Below are positions 1 through 8,342 of a stretch of 64,000 nucleotides of DNA, one piece after another. Made by a program: the position numbers and the translations under genes. The stretch's first letter is position 1. Each line of letters opens with the position of its first letter. The notes beneath the pieces were generated by a model. It saw nothing but the letters and a program-made list of their open reading frames with translations, searched no databases and had not been told where the DNA came from. Source of the stretch: Nocardiopsis algeriensis (GTDB taxonomy: Bacteria > Actinomycetota > Actinomycetes > Streptosporangiales > Streptosporangiaceae); the NCBI RefSeq assembly GCF_014203695.1, contig NZ_JACHJO010000006.1, positions 309,847-373,846 of the forward strand. The letters run 5' to 3'.

Positions 1-14
1 GGGCGGGGCCGCGC

Positions 15-659
15 TCACCTGCTGTCGAGGTAGGCGAGCACCGCGCGGACCCGCCGGTGCCCGGGGTCGGCGGGAAACAGCCCCAGCTTGGCGAAGATGT
101 TGCCCACGTGCTTGTGCACCGCGTTCTCGGTGACCACCAGCCGGCCGGCGATCTCCCCGTTGCCCAGCCCCTCCGCCATCAGCGCCAGCACCTCCGTCTC
201 GCGCGGGGTCAGCGAGTCCAGGGGGTCGCCCGCCCTGGGGGCCAGGAGCTGGTGGACCACCTCCGGGTCCATCACCGTGCCGCCCTCCGCCACCCGGCGC
301 AGCGCGTCCACGAACTCGCCCACCCGGGCCACCCGGTCCTTGAGCAGGTATCCCACCCCGCCCCGGCCGTCGGCCAGCAGCTCACCCGCGTACTCGCGCT
401 CCACGTACTGCGACAGCACCAGCACCGGAAGCGCCTCGTGCGTGCGCCTGGCCTCGATGGCCGCGCGGATGCCCTCGTCGCGGAACCCCGGAGGCAGCCG
501 CACGTCCACGACCGCCAGATCGGGCCGGTGCCGCGCCACCGCCGAGGCGAAGGCCGGGGCGTCCGCCGCGATCTCGACCACCTCGAACCCCTGCGTGGAC
601 AGGAGCAGCTCCAGTCCCGCCGACAGCAGGACGTTGTCCTCCGCGATCACGACCCGCAC
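15..659 (-). CDS. NarL/FixJ-family response regulator
   Basis: DNA-binding response regulator of 214 residues. The N-terminal receiver domain has the acidic pocket (AED near residue 7), the phospho-acceptor Asp52 in VVDVRLP and the conserved Lys in YLLKDR. A LuxR-type helix-turn-helix follows from about residue 145 (LTPRETEVLALMAEG, then TENAVHKHVGNIF). I chose the GTG at 659 because the receiver fold begins there and it overlaps the end of the sensor kinase gene by 13 bp, implying translational coupling. The partner is the kinase upstream on the same strand. The target genes are not evident. The family call is firm; the stimulus is unknown. Confidence 0.93.
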   Translation of the reverse strand: MRVVIAEDNVLLSAGLELLLSTQGFEVVEIAADAPAFASAVARHRPDLAVVDVRLPPGFRDEGIRAAIEARRTHEALPVLVLSQYVEREYAGELLADGRGGVGYLLKDRVARVGEFVDALRRVAEGGTVMDPEVVHQLLAPRAGDPLDSLTPRETEVLALMAEGLGNGEIAGRLVVTENAVHKHVGNIFAKLGLFPADPGHRRVRAVLAYLDSR

Positions 660-1852
660 GGCAGCTCCACCTCCAGCACCGTAGGGCCGCCCGCAGGGCT
701 GTCCACCCGTACCGAGCCGTCCAGGGCGGCCACCCGCCGACGGATCCCCTGCACCCCCGTTCCCCGCTCCTCGTCCACCCCGCCGCGGCCGTCGTCGCGC
801 ACCGACACCCGCAGCACACCGTCCTCCCGCAGCAGGCGCACGCCGATCTCCCGCGCCCCCGAGTGGCGGACCGCGTTCGTGACCGCCTCCGTGACGACGA
901 AGTACGCGGCGGTCTCCACGGGGACGGGCAGAGTGCCCAGGTCCCCGGTGTCCATCCGCGTGGGGATGCCCGTGCGGGCGGCCAGGGCGTCCAGCGCACC
1001 GGACAGCCCGCGGTCGGCCAGGACCGGCGGGTAGATACCGCGCATCACCTGGCGCAGCTCGGCCATCGCCTCCTCCGCCCCCTCGTGGGCCTGGTCGAGG
1101 AGCCGGGCCGCGCGGGGATCGTCCTTCAGGGCCTCCTTGGCCACCCCCAGCTGGAGGGCGATCGCCACCAGCCGCGCCTGGGTGCCGTCGTGCAGGTCGC
1201 GCTCGATGCGGCGCAGCTCGGCGCCGTGCGCGTCGACGACCCCGGCCCGGGTCCGGCTCAGCTCGTCCACCCGCGCGGCGAGCACCTCGGCCCGGGAGGG
1301 GGCCAGCCGGCGCAGCGCCAGCCGGGCGTGGGTGCGGGCCACGGGCACGACCGCCCAGCGCAGCAGCGCCAGGCCGGCGGCCGCCTCGGCGGAGAAGGCG
1401 ACCAGGGCGGGGGCCCAGCCGTCCACCGGCATCCCGAGGAAGCTCTCCTCGAAGGGCAGCGCCCACCACAGGAGAAACAGCAGGGCGTCCACCGGCATCA
1501 CGGCCGCGGCCGTGCCCGCGAGACCGAGGGCGGTACCGAGAAGGGCCTCCTGGGCCGCCCACCGCAGCAGGCGGCGGGCGGACGGCGCCCGCCGCAGCTC
1601 GCGCGGACCGCTCGGGGGCGGCGGCGCCTCCTCGGGAGCGGGCGCGCCCAGGAAGCCGGCCGCCCGCGCCCGGTACGACTCCGCCCACCGGTGCAGGAGG
1701 AGGAACCAGCCGGACGACAACCGCGCCCCGCCCAGCAGCGACAGGAGCACCGCCACCGCTGTCAGCGGCAGCGCCACCATCGCCGCCATCCCCGTGACCA
1801 GGGCCACCACCAGGTGGCCGACGGCCCGCAGGACCGCTCTCCAGACCTTCAT
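647..1852 (-). CDS. DesK/NarX-type sensor histidine kinase
   Basis: Membrane sensor kinase of 401 residues that should phosphorylate the response regulator encoded immediately downstream. Hydrophobic segments lie near residues 10-40, 105-130 and 148-172, giving a short membrane sensor with no large extracellular domain. The HisKA_3 motif has the phospho-acceptor His221 in ERDLHDGTQARL. A HATPase domain follows, with the N-box around VVTEAVTNAVRHS and a G-box in DDGRGG. I took the ATG at 1852 (MKVWRAV) because the upstream in-frame stretch is Arg-rich and not membrane-like. The gene overlaps its regulator by 13 bp. The signal sensed is not predictable. Confidence 0.9.
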   Translation of the reverse strand: MKVWRAVLRAVGHLVVALVTGMAAMVALPLTAVAVLLSLLGGARLSSGWFLLLHRWAESYRARAAGFLGAPAPEEAPPPPSGPRELRRAPSARRLLRWAAQEALLGTALGLAGTAAAVMPVDALLFLLWWALPFEESFLGMPVDGWAPALVAFSAEAAAGLALLRWAVVPVARTHARLALRRLAPSRAEVLAARVDELSRTRAGVVDAHGAELRRIERDLHDGTQARLVAIALQLGVAKEALKDDPRAARLLDQAHEGAEEAMAELRQVMRGIYPPVLADRGLSGALDALAARTGIPTRMDTGDLGTLPVPVETAAYFVVTEAVTNAVRHSGAREIGVRLLREDGVLRVSVRDDGRGGVDEERGTGVQGIRRRVAALDGSVRVDSPAGGPTVLEVELPCGS

Positions 1853-1958
1853 CTCCGACTGCCTCCAGCCCGCGCCTCTTCGGTCCCCGACAGTCTGGGG
1901 CATACGGGTCCGGGCGGTCACTACAGCCGGCTACCGGAAACGGGCCGCCGCGCCCGTG

Positions 1959-2468
1959 TCAGTCCTCCTCGCCGTCGTCGTCGCGGGTGAGGGAGTCCAC
2001 CGCCACCGCGACGCTGATGACCAGTGCGACGTCGCCGCCGATGTCGTCGCGGTGGGTGTTGACGTCCACGGCGTAGGTGTCGCGGATCCGGAACCACGTC
2101 CGGGACACGTGCGCGACGGTGCCGTGCTCGTCGCTGATCACGTACTCCTTGCCGAGGAAGTCCCCTGTGACCTCCCAGTCCGGCGCCCCCTCCACCTCGA
2201 CCACGAGCTTGTCGCGCAGGGGGTTGACCAGGCGCTTGCGCACCGTGGCGACCGTCTGCCCGTCGCGCTCGACGCGCATCTGGTCGCGCACCTTGAACAG
2301 CTTGCGGCGAATGGTGGTGAGGAGGTTGCCCTCGGTGTCCTTGAGTTCGAAGGTCGTGCGGATGCGCAGGGCCTTGCCGTCCACGAGGAACACCTTGCGG
2401 TCGTCCTCGTCGGTCACCCAGTAGTCGTCACCGATGTCGAAGACGCGTTCGCGTACCAGGAATTTCAT
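1959..2468 (-). CDS. LURP-one-related (LOR/YxjI) family protein
   Basis: Protein of 169 residues with the alternating beta-strand pattern of the LURP-one/tubby-like fold: MKFLVRERVFDIGDDYWVTD at the start, then F-V-DGKAL, L-R-TTFELKD and a middle block with KRLVNPLRDKLVV. The family is widespread in actinobacteria; its biochemical role is unsettled, though phospholipid binding or scramblase-like roles have been proposed for relatives. The C-terminus is acidic (TRDDDGEED). It stands alone, divergent from the exonuclease gene. Its start codon is only 13 bp from copy 1 of the interspersed repeat, so its promoter must lie in or beyond that repeat. Confidence 0.82.
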   Translation of the reverse strand: MKFLVRERVFDIGDDYWVTDEDDRKVFLVDGKALRIRTTFELKDTEGNLLTTIRRKLFKVRDQMRVERDGQTVATVRKRLVNPLRDKLVVEVEGAPDWEVTGDFLGKEYVISDEHGTVAHVSRTWFRIRDTYAVDVNTHRDDIGGDVALVISVAVAVDSLTRDDDGEED

Positions 2469-2481
2469 GGAACCAACCTAA

Positions 2482-2660
2482 GCCCTGTTTTTTGGACGCT
2501 CTCGCCGTATCGGCGGAGCCGATCCTCCGGCGAACGGTCGGCCAGGTGTTCCCTGGCAAGGCGGAGAGCGCAGCTCAGCCCGGTGGGCTTGGCAAGCTCT
2601 CCGGCGCGGCAAGGGGGCGCCTGGCGGCCGTGCAGCCCGAGATGATCCGAAAAACAGGGC
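2482..2660 (+). repeat. MITE-like interspersed repeat, copy 1
   Basis: A 179-bp element running from GCCCTGTTTTTTGGA to TCCGAAAAACAGGGC, so the ends form an inverted repeat of about 15 bp. It shares long identical blocks with the copy at 28781-28957 (for example CTCTCGCCGTATCGGCGGAG, and the last 60 bp). Flanking tetranucleotides are CTAA and CTGG. It lies between two divergent genes, 13 bp from the LURP-one start codon. It encodes no protein; an open frame across it is incidental. Confidence 0.85.
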
Positions 2661-2755
2661 CTGGAGGCCGCGACACCGGGCGCACCAGGCCGTGTGTGCG
2701 GCGGGCTGTCACAGGTACAGGGCACGATAGGAGGGCACCGAACGGAAGGGCACAC

Positions 2756-3481
2756 ATGAGCTGGCACACCCGGCCGATGGCCGCACTGGACTTCGAGTCC
2801 ACGGGACTGGACGTCACCGCCGACCGGATCGTCACCGCCGCCCTGTGGCGGATCGACCCGGCCGCGCGCACGAAGGACGTCCGGACCTGGATGGCCGACC
2901 CCGGGATCGAGATCCCCGCAGAGGCGACCGCCATCCACGGTGTCACCACCGAGCAGGCGCGCGGCTCCGGCCGCCCCGCGGCGGAGGTCGTGGCGGAGAT
3001 CGCCGCGGCCCTGGAGAAGGTCTCCGCCGACGGCCTGCCCGTGGTGGTCTACAACGCCCCCTACGACCTCGGCCTGCTCTGCGCGGAACTGGACCGCCAC
3101 GGCCTCCCCGCCGGCTTCGTCGAAGGCCTGCGCGTCATCGACCCCCTGGTGCTGGACAAGCGGGTCGACCCCTACCGGCGCGGCGGGCGCAAGCTCACCG
3201 ACGTGTGCGCCCTCCACGGTGTGCCCCTCGACCAGGAACAGGCCCACGGAGCGTCCGCCGACGCCCTGGCCGCCGCCCGGCTGGCCTGGAAGTTGGCCGC
3301 CGCCCACGAGGAGCTCACCGCCCTGGACCTGGACGACCTGCACGCCGCCCAGGTGCGCTGGAAGGCCGAGCAGGCCGCCTCCTTCCAGGCCTACCTGCGG
3401 CGCAAGGACCCCGAGGCGGTCGTCGACGGCAGCTGGCCCGTCGCCCTCTCCCCGCGCCCGTCGGACACGGCGCGGCAGTGA
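2756..3481 (+). CDS. DEDDh 3'-5' exonuclease (DnaQ-like)
   Basis: Exonuclease of the DNA polymerase III epsilon/RNase T superfamily, 241 residues. Exo I is LDFESTG with Asp12 and Glu14; Exo II is YNAPYDLGLL; Exo III epsilon is AHGASADA, carrying the His and Asp of the DEDDh set. It probably trims 3' ends of DNA or RNA. I start at the ATG at 2756 after a GGAAGG ribosome-binding site; the open frame continues upstream only into the repeat. It is monocistronic. An IS110 element lies just downstream and appears to separate the gene from a hairpin at 4947 that may be its original terminator. Substrate specificity is unknown. Confidence 0.9.
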   Translation: MSWHTRPMAALDFESTGLDVTADRIVTAALWRIDPAARTKDVRTWMADPGIEIPAEATAIHGVTTEQARGSGRPAAEVVAEIAAALEKVSADGLPVVVYNAPYDLGLLCAELDRHGLPAGFVEGLRVIDPLVLDKRVDPYRRGGRKLTDVCALHGVPLDQEQAHGASADALAAARLAWKLAAAHEELTALDLDDLHAAQVRWKAEQAASFQAYLRRKDPEAVVDGSWPVALSPRPSDTARQ

Positions 3482-3609
3482 CCTGCCCTTCCGGCTCCGC
3501 CCCGTTCCCCGTGATCTTGTCCCTGGAGCCGATCTCACCCCGTCTCGCTGCCGTCCTGTAGCCGGCCGAAGTGACCGCAGATACAAGATCTACTGGTCCA
3601 CCATGGTGG

Positions 3610-3800
3610 TGTCAGGGAGGGTTTCGACGGGAGCTCTCCCCGATCGCGACGCTGGGGTGACTCCTACAAGATCTGTCCGAGATGGCTTTCTCGTGACGTG
3701 TCCACCAGCGCTCGCACACCAGGGCCCTGCCTGTGGGAGTGACCTAATAGAAGCCTGTGCATCCCATAACTCACAGTAGATCTGTCCCCCACGGCAGAGC
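3610..3800 (+). ncRNA. Candidate IS110 bridge RNA in the left non-coding end
   Basis: IS110-group elements are known to transcribe a structured bridge RNA from the left non-coding end; its loops pair with the donor and target DNA. This stretch lies upstream of the transposase gene, has no supported open frame, and can form several hairpins: CCCC/GGGG arms around 3638-3656, CGAGA/TCTCG at 3678-3692, and CAGGGCCCTG near 3720. It carries second copies of short words found at the putative element ends. Position and family knowledge support an RNA here; its ends, folding and guides are not established. Confidence 0.3.
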
Positions 3801-3850
3801 CCTGGCAGCAGTCCCGTCCCTCCACCAAAAGACAAGGACAGGACACCACC

Positions 3851-4918
3851 ATGGTGACAGTGGGCATCGATCCGCACAAGCAGATGCACCTGGCCGTCGC
3901 ACTGGCCGACAACGGCACCCGGCTGGGCCGGCCCCTGAAAGTCCCCACCGGCCCTGAGGCCCTGGAACGGCTGCTGGCCTGGATCCGGCCCCTGGCCCAG
4001 GGCCGGCCGGTGCTGTGGGCCATCGAGGGCGGCCCCGGCCTGGGCCGGGCAGTGGCCGATGCGCTGCTGCTGCACGGCCAGCAAGTGGTGTGGGTCCCGG
4101 TGCGGGCCATGGCCGCCCAGCGCCGTATCACCGCCACCCGGGGAGCCAAGTCCGACGTGATCGATGCGGTGGCGGTGGCGCGCGCGGCCATGGCCGACCC
4201 CCACCTGGCCCGCCACCGCATCGACCCCCGGGTGCGGCAGATACGGCTGCTGGTGGACCTGCGCGCCGACCTGGTCGAGCGGCGGGTGGCGGTGGCCAAC
4301 CGGCTGGCCACGATGGTGCATGTGGAGCTCGAGCATGCCCCTGGCGGGCTGTCGAGCGGGGCGGCGCTGGCGCGGGTGCGCCAGGTGGTGGCCGCGGCAG
4401 CGGTGGAGGAGACGGTGCGGTGGGTGCTGCTGGCCCTGGTCGGTGAGCTGGAGGGGTTGCTGGCGCGGATCCGGGAGGTGGAGCGGCGGCTGCGGGAGCT
4501 GGTGGAGCCGGTGGCGCCGCACCTACTGGCCATTGCCGGGGTGGGGGTGGTTTCGGCGGCGGTGCTGCTGTCGCAGGTGGGGGATGTGGAGCGGTTCGCG
4601 TCCTCGGCGAAGCTGGCCCGCTATGCGGGGTGCGCGCCGATTCCGGTGTTTTCGGCTGATCGGGAGCGGCACCGGTTGCATCGGGGTGGCAATCGGCAGG
4701 TGAACCGGGTGTTGCACACGGTGGCGATGGTGCAGGCGCAAAGGTTCGGGCCGGCGCGGGAGTATGTGGCGGCGCGGGTGGAGGCCAAGGGCAAGCGGGG
4801 AGCGCAGCGGGCGTTGAAGCGTCATCTGGTGGATGTGGTGTATCGGGCGATGGTGGCTGACCGGCAGCAATGGCGGGCTGAAGAAGCCTTGCAAGAGGCC
4901 TGTCAGCCCGCCGCTTGA
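3851..4918 (+). CDS. IS110-family transposase (DEDD recombinase)
   Basis: Recombinase of 355 residues. The RuvC-like N-terminal domain carries a DEDD set: Asp7 in GIDPHK, Glu59 in LWAIEGG, and Asp102 and Asp105 in KSDVIDAVAVA. The C-terminal Transposase_20 domain has LLAIAGVGVVSAAVL and ARYAGCAPIPVFSAD, where Ser268 is the likely nucleophile, followed by HRGGNRQVNRVLH. The length is normal, with no frameshift or stop, so the copy looks intact. The ATG sits in a CCACCATGGTG word that also occurs at 3598-3608. A coiled-coil region (residues 185-215) separates the domains, as in the family. Activity cannot be judged from one copy. Confidence 0.95.
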   Translation: MVTVGIDPHKQMHLAVALADNGTRLGRPLKVPTGPEALERLLAWIRPLAQGRPVLWAIEGGPGLGRAVADALLLHGQQVVWVPVRAMAAQRRITATRGAKSDVIDAVAVARAAMADPHLARHRIDPRVRQIRLLVDLRADLVERRVAVANRLATMVHVELEHAPGGLSSGAALARVRQVVAAAAVEETVRWVLLALVGELEGLLARIREVERRLRELVEPVAPHLLAIAGVGVVSAAVLLSQVGDVERFASSAKLARYAGCAPIPVFSADRERHRLHRGGNRQVNRVLHTVAMVQAQRFGPAREYVAARVEAKGKRGAQRALKRHLVDVVYRAMVADRQQWRAEEALQEACQPAA

Positions 4919-4946
4919 CATAGAAGCGTCACGAGAAGACACGACA

Positions 4947-4992
4947 GGGCGGGTGCTCCGAGGATCTCGGGGCACCCGCCCTTTCTGTGTTT
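4947..4992 (+). terminator. Hairpin terminator after the IS110 element
   Basis: A 10-bp perfect stem, GGGCGGGTGC (4947-4956) with GCACCCGCCC (4972-4981), followed by TTTCTGTGTTT. It would stop plus-strand transcripts from the exonuclease or transposase, and could act in reverse on the tRNA transcript. It may be the exonuclease's own terminator, displaced by the insertion. Confidence 0.7.
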
Positions 4993-5127
4993 CGGTGTCC
5001 TGACCACAGCCCGACCACAGAGGTCCGGGAAAGGTGGTGCCGGATGACGAGGGCTGACACACGAAAGGCGCCCCGTAGGACGCCGTATCGCCTGGTCAGC
5101 GCCGTGATGGTGCTGGTCCGGTGTGTG

Positions 5128-5199
5128 TGCCCCCTGCAGGATTCGAACCTGCGCACACGGCTCCGGAGGCCGTTGCTCTATCCCCTGAGCTAAGGGGGC
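5128..5199 (-). tRNA. tRNA-Arg (anticodon CCG)
   Basis: Read on the minus strand it folds as a 72-nt tRNA: acceptor GCCCCCT with AGGGGGC, D-arm GCTC/GAGC, anticodon stem ACGGC/GCCGT with loop CTCCGGA (anticodon CCG, reading CGG), a 4-nt variable loop, and T-arm GCAGG/CCTGC with loop TTCGAAT. The discriminator is A, and CCA is not encoded. Every stem is fully paired. Confidence 0.96.
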
Positions 5200-5326
5200 T
5201 GGCTTGCGAGAACAACTGTAGCAGGGGCCTCGCGCGCTTCGTCCACACGCGCACCGCGCGCCCGGGATGGCAGGAACTTCGCGATCCGGTGGTGCCGAGG
5301 CATCCGGCAGCGGTAGTGTCGCGCCC

Positions 5327-5713
5327 GTGAACGCCCTACCTGCGCGGGTTCTCGTCGTCGAGGACGACCACGTGATCCGTGAACTCATCCGCCTCAACCT
5401 CGAGCTCGAGGGCTTCGAGGTGTTCACGGCCGTGGACGGGCAGGACTGTCTCGAACACGTCGAGCGCATCGATCCCCACGTCGTCACCCTGGACGTGATG
5501 ATGCCCCGCCTGGACGGCTGGTCCGCCGCGGAGCGTCTGCGCGCCCGCGAGCGCACCCGCCACTGCCCCATCGTGCTGGTCACCGCCCGCACCCAGGAGG
5601 AGGACCGGCGGCGCGCGGAGCGCATCGGGGTGAACGCCTACGTCACCAAGCCCTTCGACCCCGACGAGCTCGTCGACGTCGTACGGGGCCTCCTCGGTGG
5701 AGGGCGGGAGTGA
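5327..5713 (+). CDS. Stand-alone response-regulator receiver protein
   Basis: A CheY-like receiver domain only, 128 residues, with no output domain. It has the acidic pair in VLVVEDDHV, phospho-acceptor Asp56 in TLDVMMPRLDG, Thr in VTARTQ and Lys in VTKPFDPDEL. I chose the GTG at 5327, where the domain begins; a TAGTGT hexamer ends 8 nt earlier, suggesting a leaderless transcript. The next gene (nrtL) overlaps its stop codon by 4 bp, so the two are translationally coupled ahead of lysA. No histidine kinase is adjacent. The role is unknown; partners would be in trans. Confidence 0.88.
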   Translation: MNALPARVLVVEDDHVIRELIRLNLELEGFEVFTAVDGQDCLEHVERIDPHVVTLDVMMPRLDGWSAAERLRARERTRHCPIVLVTARTQEEDRRRAERIGVNAYVTKPFDPDELVDVVRGLLGGGRE

Positions 5714-6792
5714 CCCCCAGACAGATGGAGGCCCTCGTGCGCGGGGCCGCCGCACGGTCCTTCGGGCTGGAACCCGAACGGATCCCGCTCGTCTGGCCGC
5801 GCGGGGACCACGCGGGGGAGGGCGCCGACGCCGCCACCGCCCTGCCGCCCAGGATCGTGCGCCTGGCGGGGTCCGCTCTGCCGCCGGGTGAGGAGAGACC
5901 CCACCTGCGGGCGGGCGCCCGCATCGCCGAGGAGCTGCTGCGCATGCGCGGCGAGGGCGCGGCCTCCTTCGCCGCGGTCCGCGCCGACGCCCGCGGCTTC
6001 CTCGACCTCACACTCACCGCCGGCCAGCGCCGCGCACTCCTGGAGGCGGCCTCCGACGGCCCCCGCTACCTCACCGGACGCGCCTGGGACGGGCCGGGGG
6101 AGTGGCCCCGCACCGAGCTGCACGACGCCGGGCCGGTCGCCCGGGCCCGCCGCCTCGCCCGGGCCGACGCGCGGGCCCGCATCGCCCTGGCCCTCGGGGG
6201 CCCGCCCCCGCCCCCCGGCCCCGCAGGCGAGGTGTCCTGGCGCGACCGCTACCGCGACGGCGGCGCCGACCTGCCGCCCACACCCGCCGCCCGGGCGCTG
6301 CGCGCCGTCGGCGAGGACAGCGCCCGCATCGCCTTCTGCCGCTCGGTTCCCGAGCACCCCCGTGCGGGGGAGACCACGGGCCGGGACCTGCCCGCGCTCC
6401 CGTCCGCCGAGAACCCGGGGGCGTGGGTGCGCCTGACGGAGGCCAACCCCGCCTTCCGGCTGCGCTACGCCCACGCCCACGCGGTCGGCCAGGAACGCTG
6501 GACGGCCGGAGGAGCGGAGCCGCACACCGCCTGCTCCGAGCACACCGCCCCCGTCCGGCGGGCCCTTCTGGACGGCCCCAGCGCCCTCGACACGGCCGCG
6601 CGCCGAGAGGAACCCCATATCCTGGTCAGATACCTGGAGACGCTGGCCGGTGCCTACGATGAGTGGCGGGTGTGCCCCTCCTCCGCCGAACCGGCGGACC
6701 GCGGCGAGGCCACCGCGATTCCGGCCGCCGTCGCCGGGGTTCTCCGCACCGGGCTCTTCCTGCTCGGGGTGTCGGCGCCCACAAGGCTGTAG
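5710..6792 (+). CDS. nrtL: ArgS-related anticodon-binding protein NrtL
   Basis: Protein of 360 residues related to the C-terminal DALR anticodon-binding part of arginyl-tRNA synthetase, without the Rossmann catalytic domain: no HIGH or KMSKS motif is visible. The diagnostic part is the C-terminus, [11 protein letters not shown], then the helical block through [22 protein letters not shown], typical of ArgS helices. In streptomycetes a gene of this kind lies directly before lysA, as here. The function is unproven; tRNA-Arg binding is a fair guess. The GTG start overlaps the receiver gene. The middle is rich in Ala, Arg and Pro. Confidence 0.8.
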   Translation: MTPRQMEALVRGAAARSFGLEPERIPLVWPRGDHAGEGADAATALPPRIVRLAGSALPPGEERPHLRAGARIAEELLRMRGEGAASFAAVRADARGFLDLTLTAGQRRALLEAASDGPRYLTGRAWDGPGEWPRTELHDAGPVARARRLARADARARIALALGGPPPPPGPAGEVSWRDRYRDGGADLPPTPAARALRAVGEDSARIAFCRSVPEHPRAGETTGRDLPALPSAENPGAWVRLTEANPAFRLRYAHAHAVGQERWTAGGAEPHTACSEHTAPVRRALLDGPSALDTAARREEPHILVRYLETLAGAYDEWRVCPSSAEPADRGEATAIPAAVAGVLRTGLFLLGVSAPTRL

Positions 6793-6902
6793 ACGCTCCG
6801 CCCGCCGCGGACCGCACCCAACCCTTCCGTCCCGACCGGAGAAGGGGACAATGGGCGGGGCAGCCTCCCGCACAGTTCCACAGACCCAGCCGAAAGCCGA
6901 TC

Positions 6903-8288
6903 ATGAGCCGTTACGCCCATCCCGCCGGATCCCGCCACGCGGAGGTCCTGCCGGAGGAGAACCCGCCCCTGCCGCCCGAGGACCTCAACGCGCTCGACCC
7001 GCAGATCTGGCCCGCCACCGCCCGCCGCGAGGACGGCGAGCTCGTCGTCGGCGGCGTCGGCGTCCGCGAGCTCGCCGCCGAGTACGGCACCCCCCTCTTC
7101 GTCATGGACGAGGAGGACTTCCGCGGCCGGGCCCGGAGCTACGCCGAGGCCTTCGCGGGGGCCGACGTCTACTACGCGGGCAAGGCGCTGCTGACCAAGG
7201 CGGTGGCCCGCTGGGTGACCGAGGAGGGGCTGAAGCTCGACGTGTGCTCGGGCGGGGAGCTGGCCGTGGCCCTGGCCGCCGGGGTGCCCGCCGAGCGCAT
7301 CGGCATGCACGGCAACAACAAGTCCGAGCGGGAGCTGCGCCGCGCCGTCTCGGCGGGTGTCGGCCGGATCATCCTCGACTCCCTCGACGAGATCGAGCGG
7401 CTCGAACGCATCTCCGCCGAGCTGGACCGCACCCCCCGGGTGCTGATCCGCGTCACGACCGGGGTGGAGGCGCACACCCACGAGTTCGTCGCCACCGCCC
7501 ACGACGACCAGAAGTTCGGCTTCGCGCTCAGCACCGGTGCCGCCGCCGAGGCGGTCCGCCGCGTGCTCGACGCCCCGCACCTGGAGCTCGTCGGCCTGCA
7601 CTCCCACATCGGCTCCCAGATCTTCGACACCGCCGGCTTCGAGGTCGCGGCCCGCCGCGTCACCCGCTTCCTCACCGGGATCCACCAGGACATGGGTGTC
7701 ACCCTCGCCGAACTCGACCTCGGCGGCGGCCTGGGCATCGCCTACGTCTCCGGCGACAAGCCCCTCGACCCCAAGAGCATCGCCGACAGCCTCACCTCCA
7801 TCGTGCGGCGCGAGTGCGAGGACGCCGGCCTGCCGGTGCCGCGCCTGGCGGTGGAGCCGGGCCGCGCCGTCGCGGGCCCGGCCGGAATCACCCTCTACGA
7901 GGTGGGTACCGTCAAGGACGTCGAGGGCATCCGCACCTACGTCAGCGTCGACGGCGGCATGAGCGACAACATCCGCACCGCCCTCTACGGCTCGGAGTAC
8001 ACCAGCCGGCTGGTGTCCCGGGAGAGCGACGCGGACCCCGTGCTCTCCCGCCTCGTCGGCAAGCACTGCGAGAGCGGCGACATCATCGTGCACGACCTGT
8101 ACCTGCCCGCCGACCTCCGGCCGGGCGACCTGGTGGCGGTCGCCGCCACCGGGGCCTACTGCTACTCCATGGCGAGCAACTACAACCACCTGCCCCGGCC
8201 GGCCGTGGTGGCGGTCCGGGACGCGAGCGCCCGCGTGATCGTGCGCAGGGAGACAGAGGAGGACCTCCTCCGCCTCGACGTCGGCTGA
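6903..8288 (+). CDS. lysA: Diaminopimelate decarboxylase
   Basis: PLP-dependent fold-III decarboxylase of 461 residues that converts meso-diaminopimelate to L-lysine, the last step of lysine synthesis. The PLP lysine is Lys94 in [10 protein letters not shown]; the phosphate-binding glycine loop is GGGLGIAYV; the substrate motif CESGD and the catalytic region [13 protein letters not shown] are intact. I start at the ATG at 6903 (MSRYAHP), with an N-terminal extension typical of actinobacterial LysA. It follows nrtL by 110 bp and precedes hom by 54 bp, forming an aspartate-family cluster. Confidence 0.97.
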   Translation: MSRYAHPAGSRHAEVLPEENPPLPPEDLNALDPQIWPATARREDGELVVGGVGVRELAAEYGTPLFVMDEEDFRGRARSYAEAFAGADVYYAGKALLTKAVARWVTEEGLKLDVCSGGELAVALAAGVPAERIGMHGNNKSERELRRAVSAGVGRIILDSLDEIERLERISAELDRTPRVLIRVTTGVEAHTHEFVATAHDDQKFGFALSTGAAAEAVRRVLDAPHLELVGLHSHIGSQIFDTAGFEVAARRVTRFLTGIHQDMGVTLAELDLGGGLGIAYVSGDKPLDPKSIADSLTSIVRRECEDAGLPVPRLAVEPGRAVAGPAGITLYEVGTVKDVEGIRTYVSVDGGMSDNIRTALYGSEYTSRLVSRESDADPVLSRLVGKHCESGDIIVHDLYLPADLRPGDLVAVAATGAYCYSMASNYNHLPRPAVVAVRDASARVIVRRETEEDLLRLDVG

Positions 8289-8342
8289 AACGTCCCTCCA
8301 CATGTACGGAGAGGACACGAGAGAAGTGGGAGTCACGCCCAA

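Larger units (their letters stand above)
3575..4935 (+). mobile_element. IS110-family insertion sequence (boundaries approximate)
   Basis: One transposase gene with a long non-coding left side (3482-3850) and a short right side, the layout of the IS110 group, whose elements lack terminal inverted repeats and target duplications. The left edge is placed near TACAAGATCT at 3582-3591, because that word recurs at 3665-3674. The right edge is near ATAGAAGC at 4920-4927, which recurs inside the left end at 3747-3754. These edges are inferred and could be off by tens of bases. The element sits between the exonuclease gene and tRNA-Arg. Confidence 0.6.
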
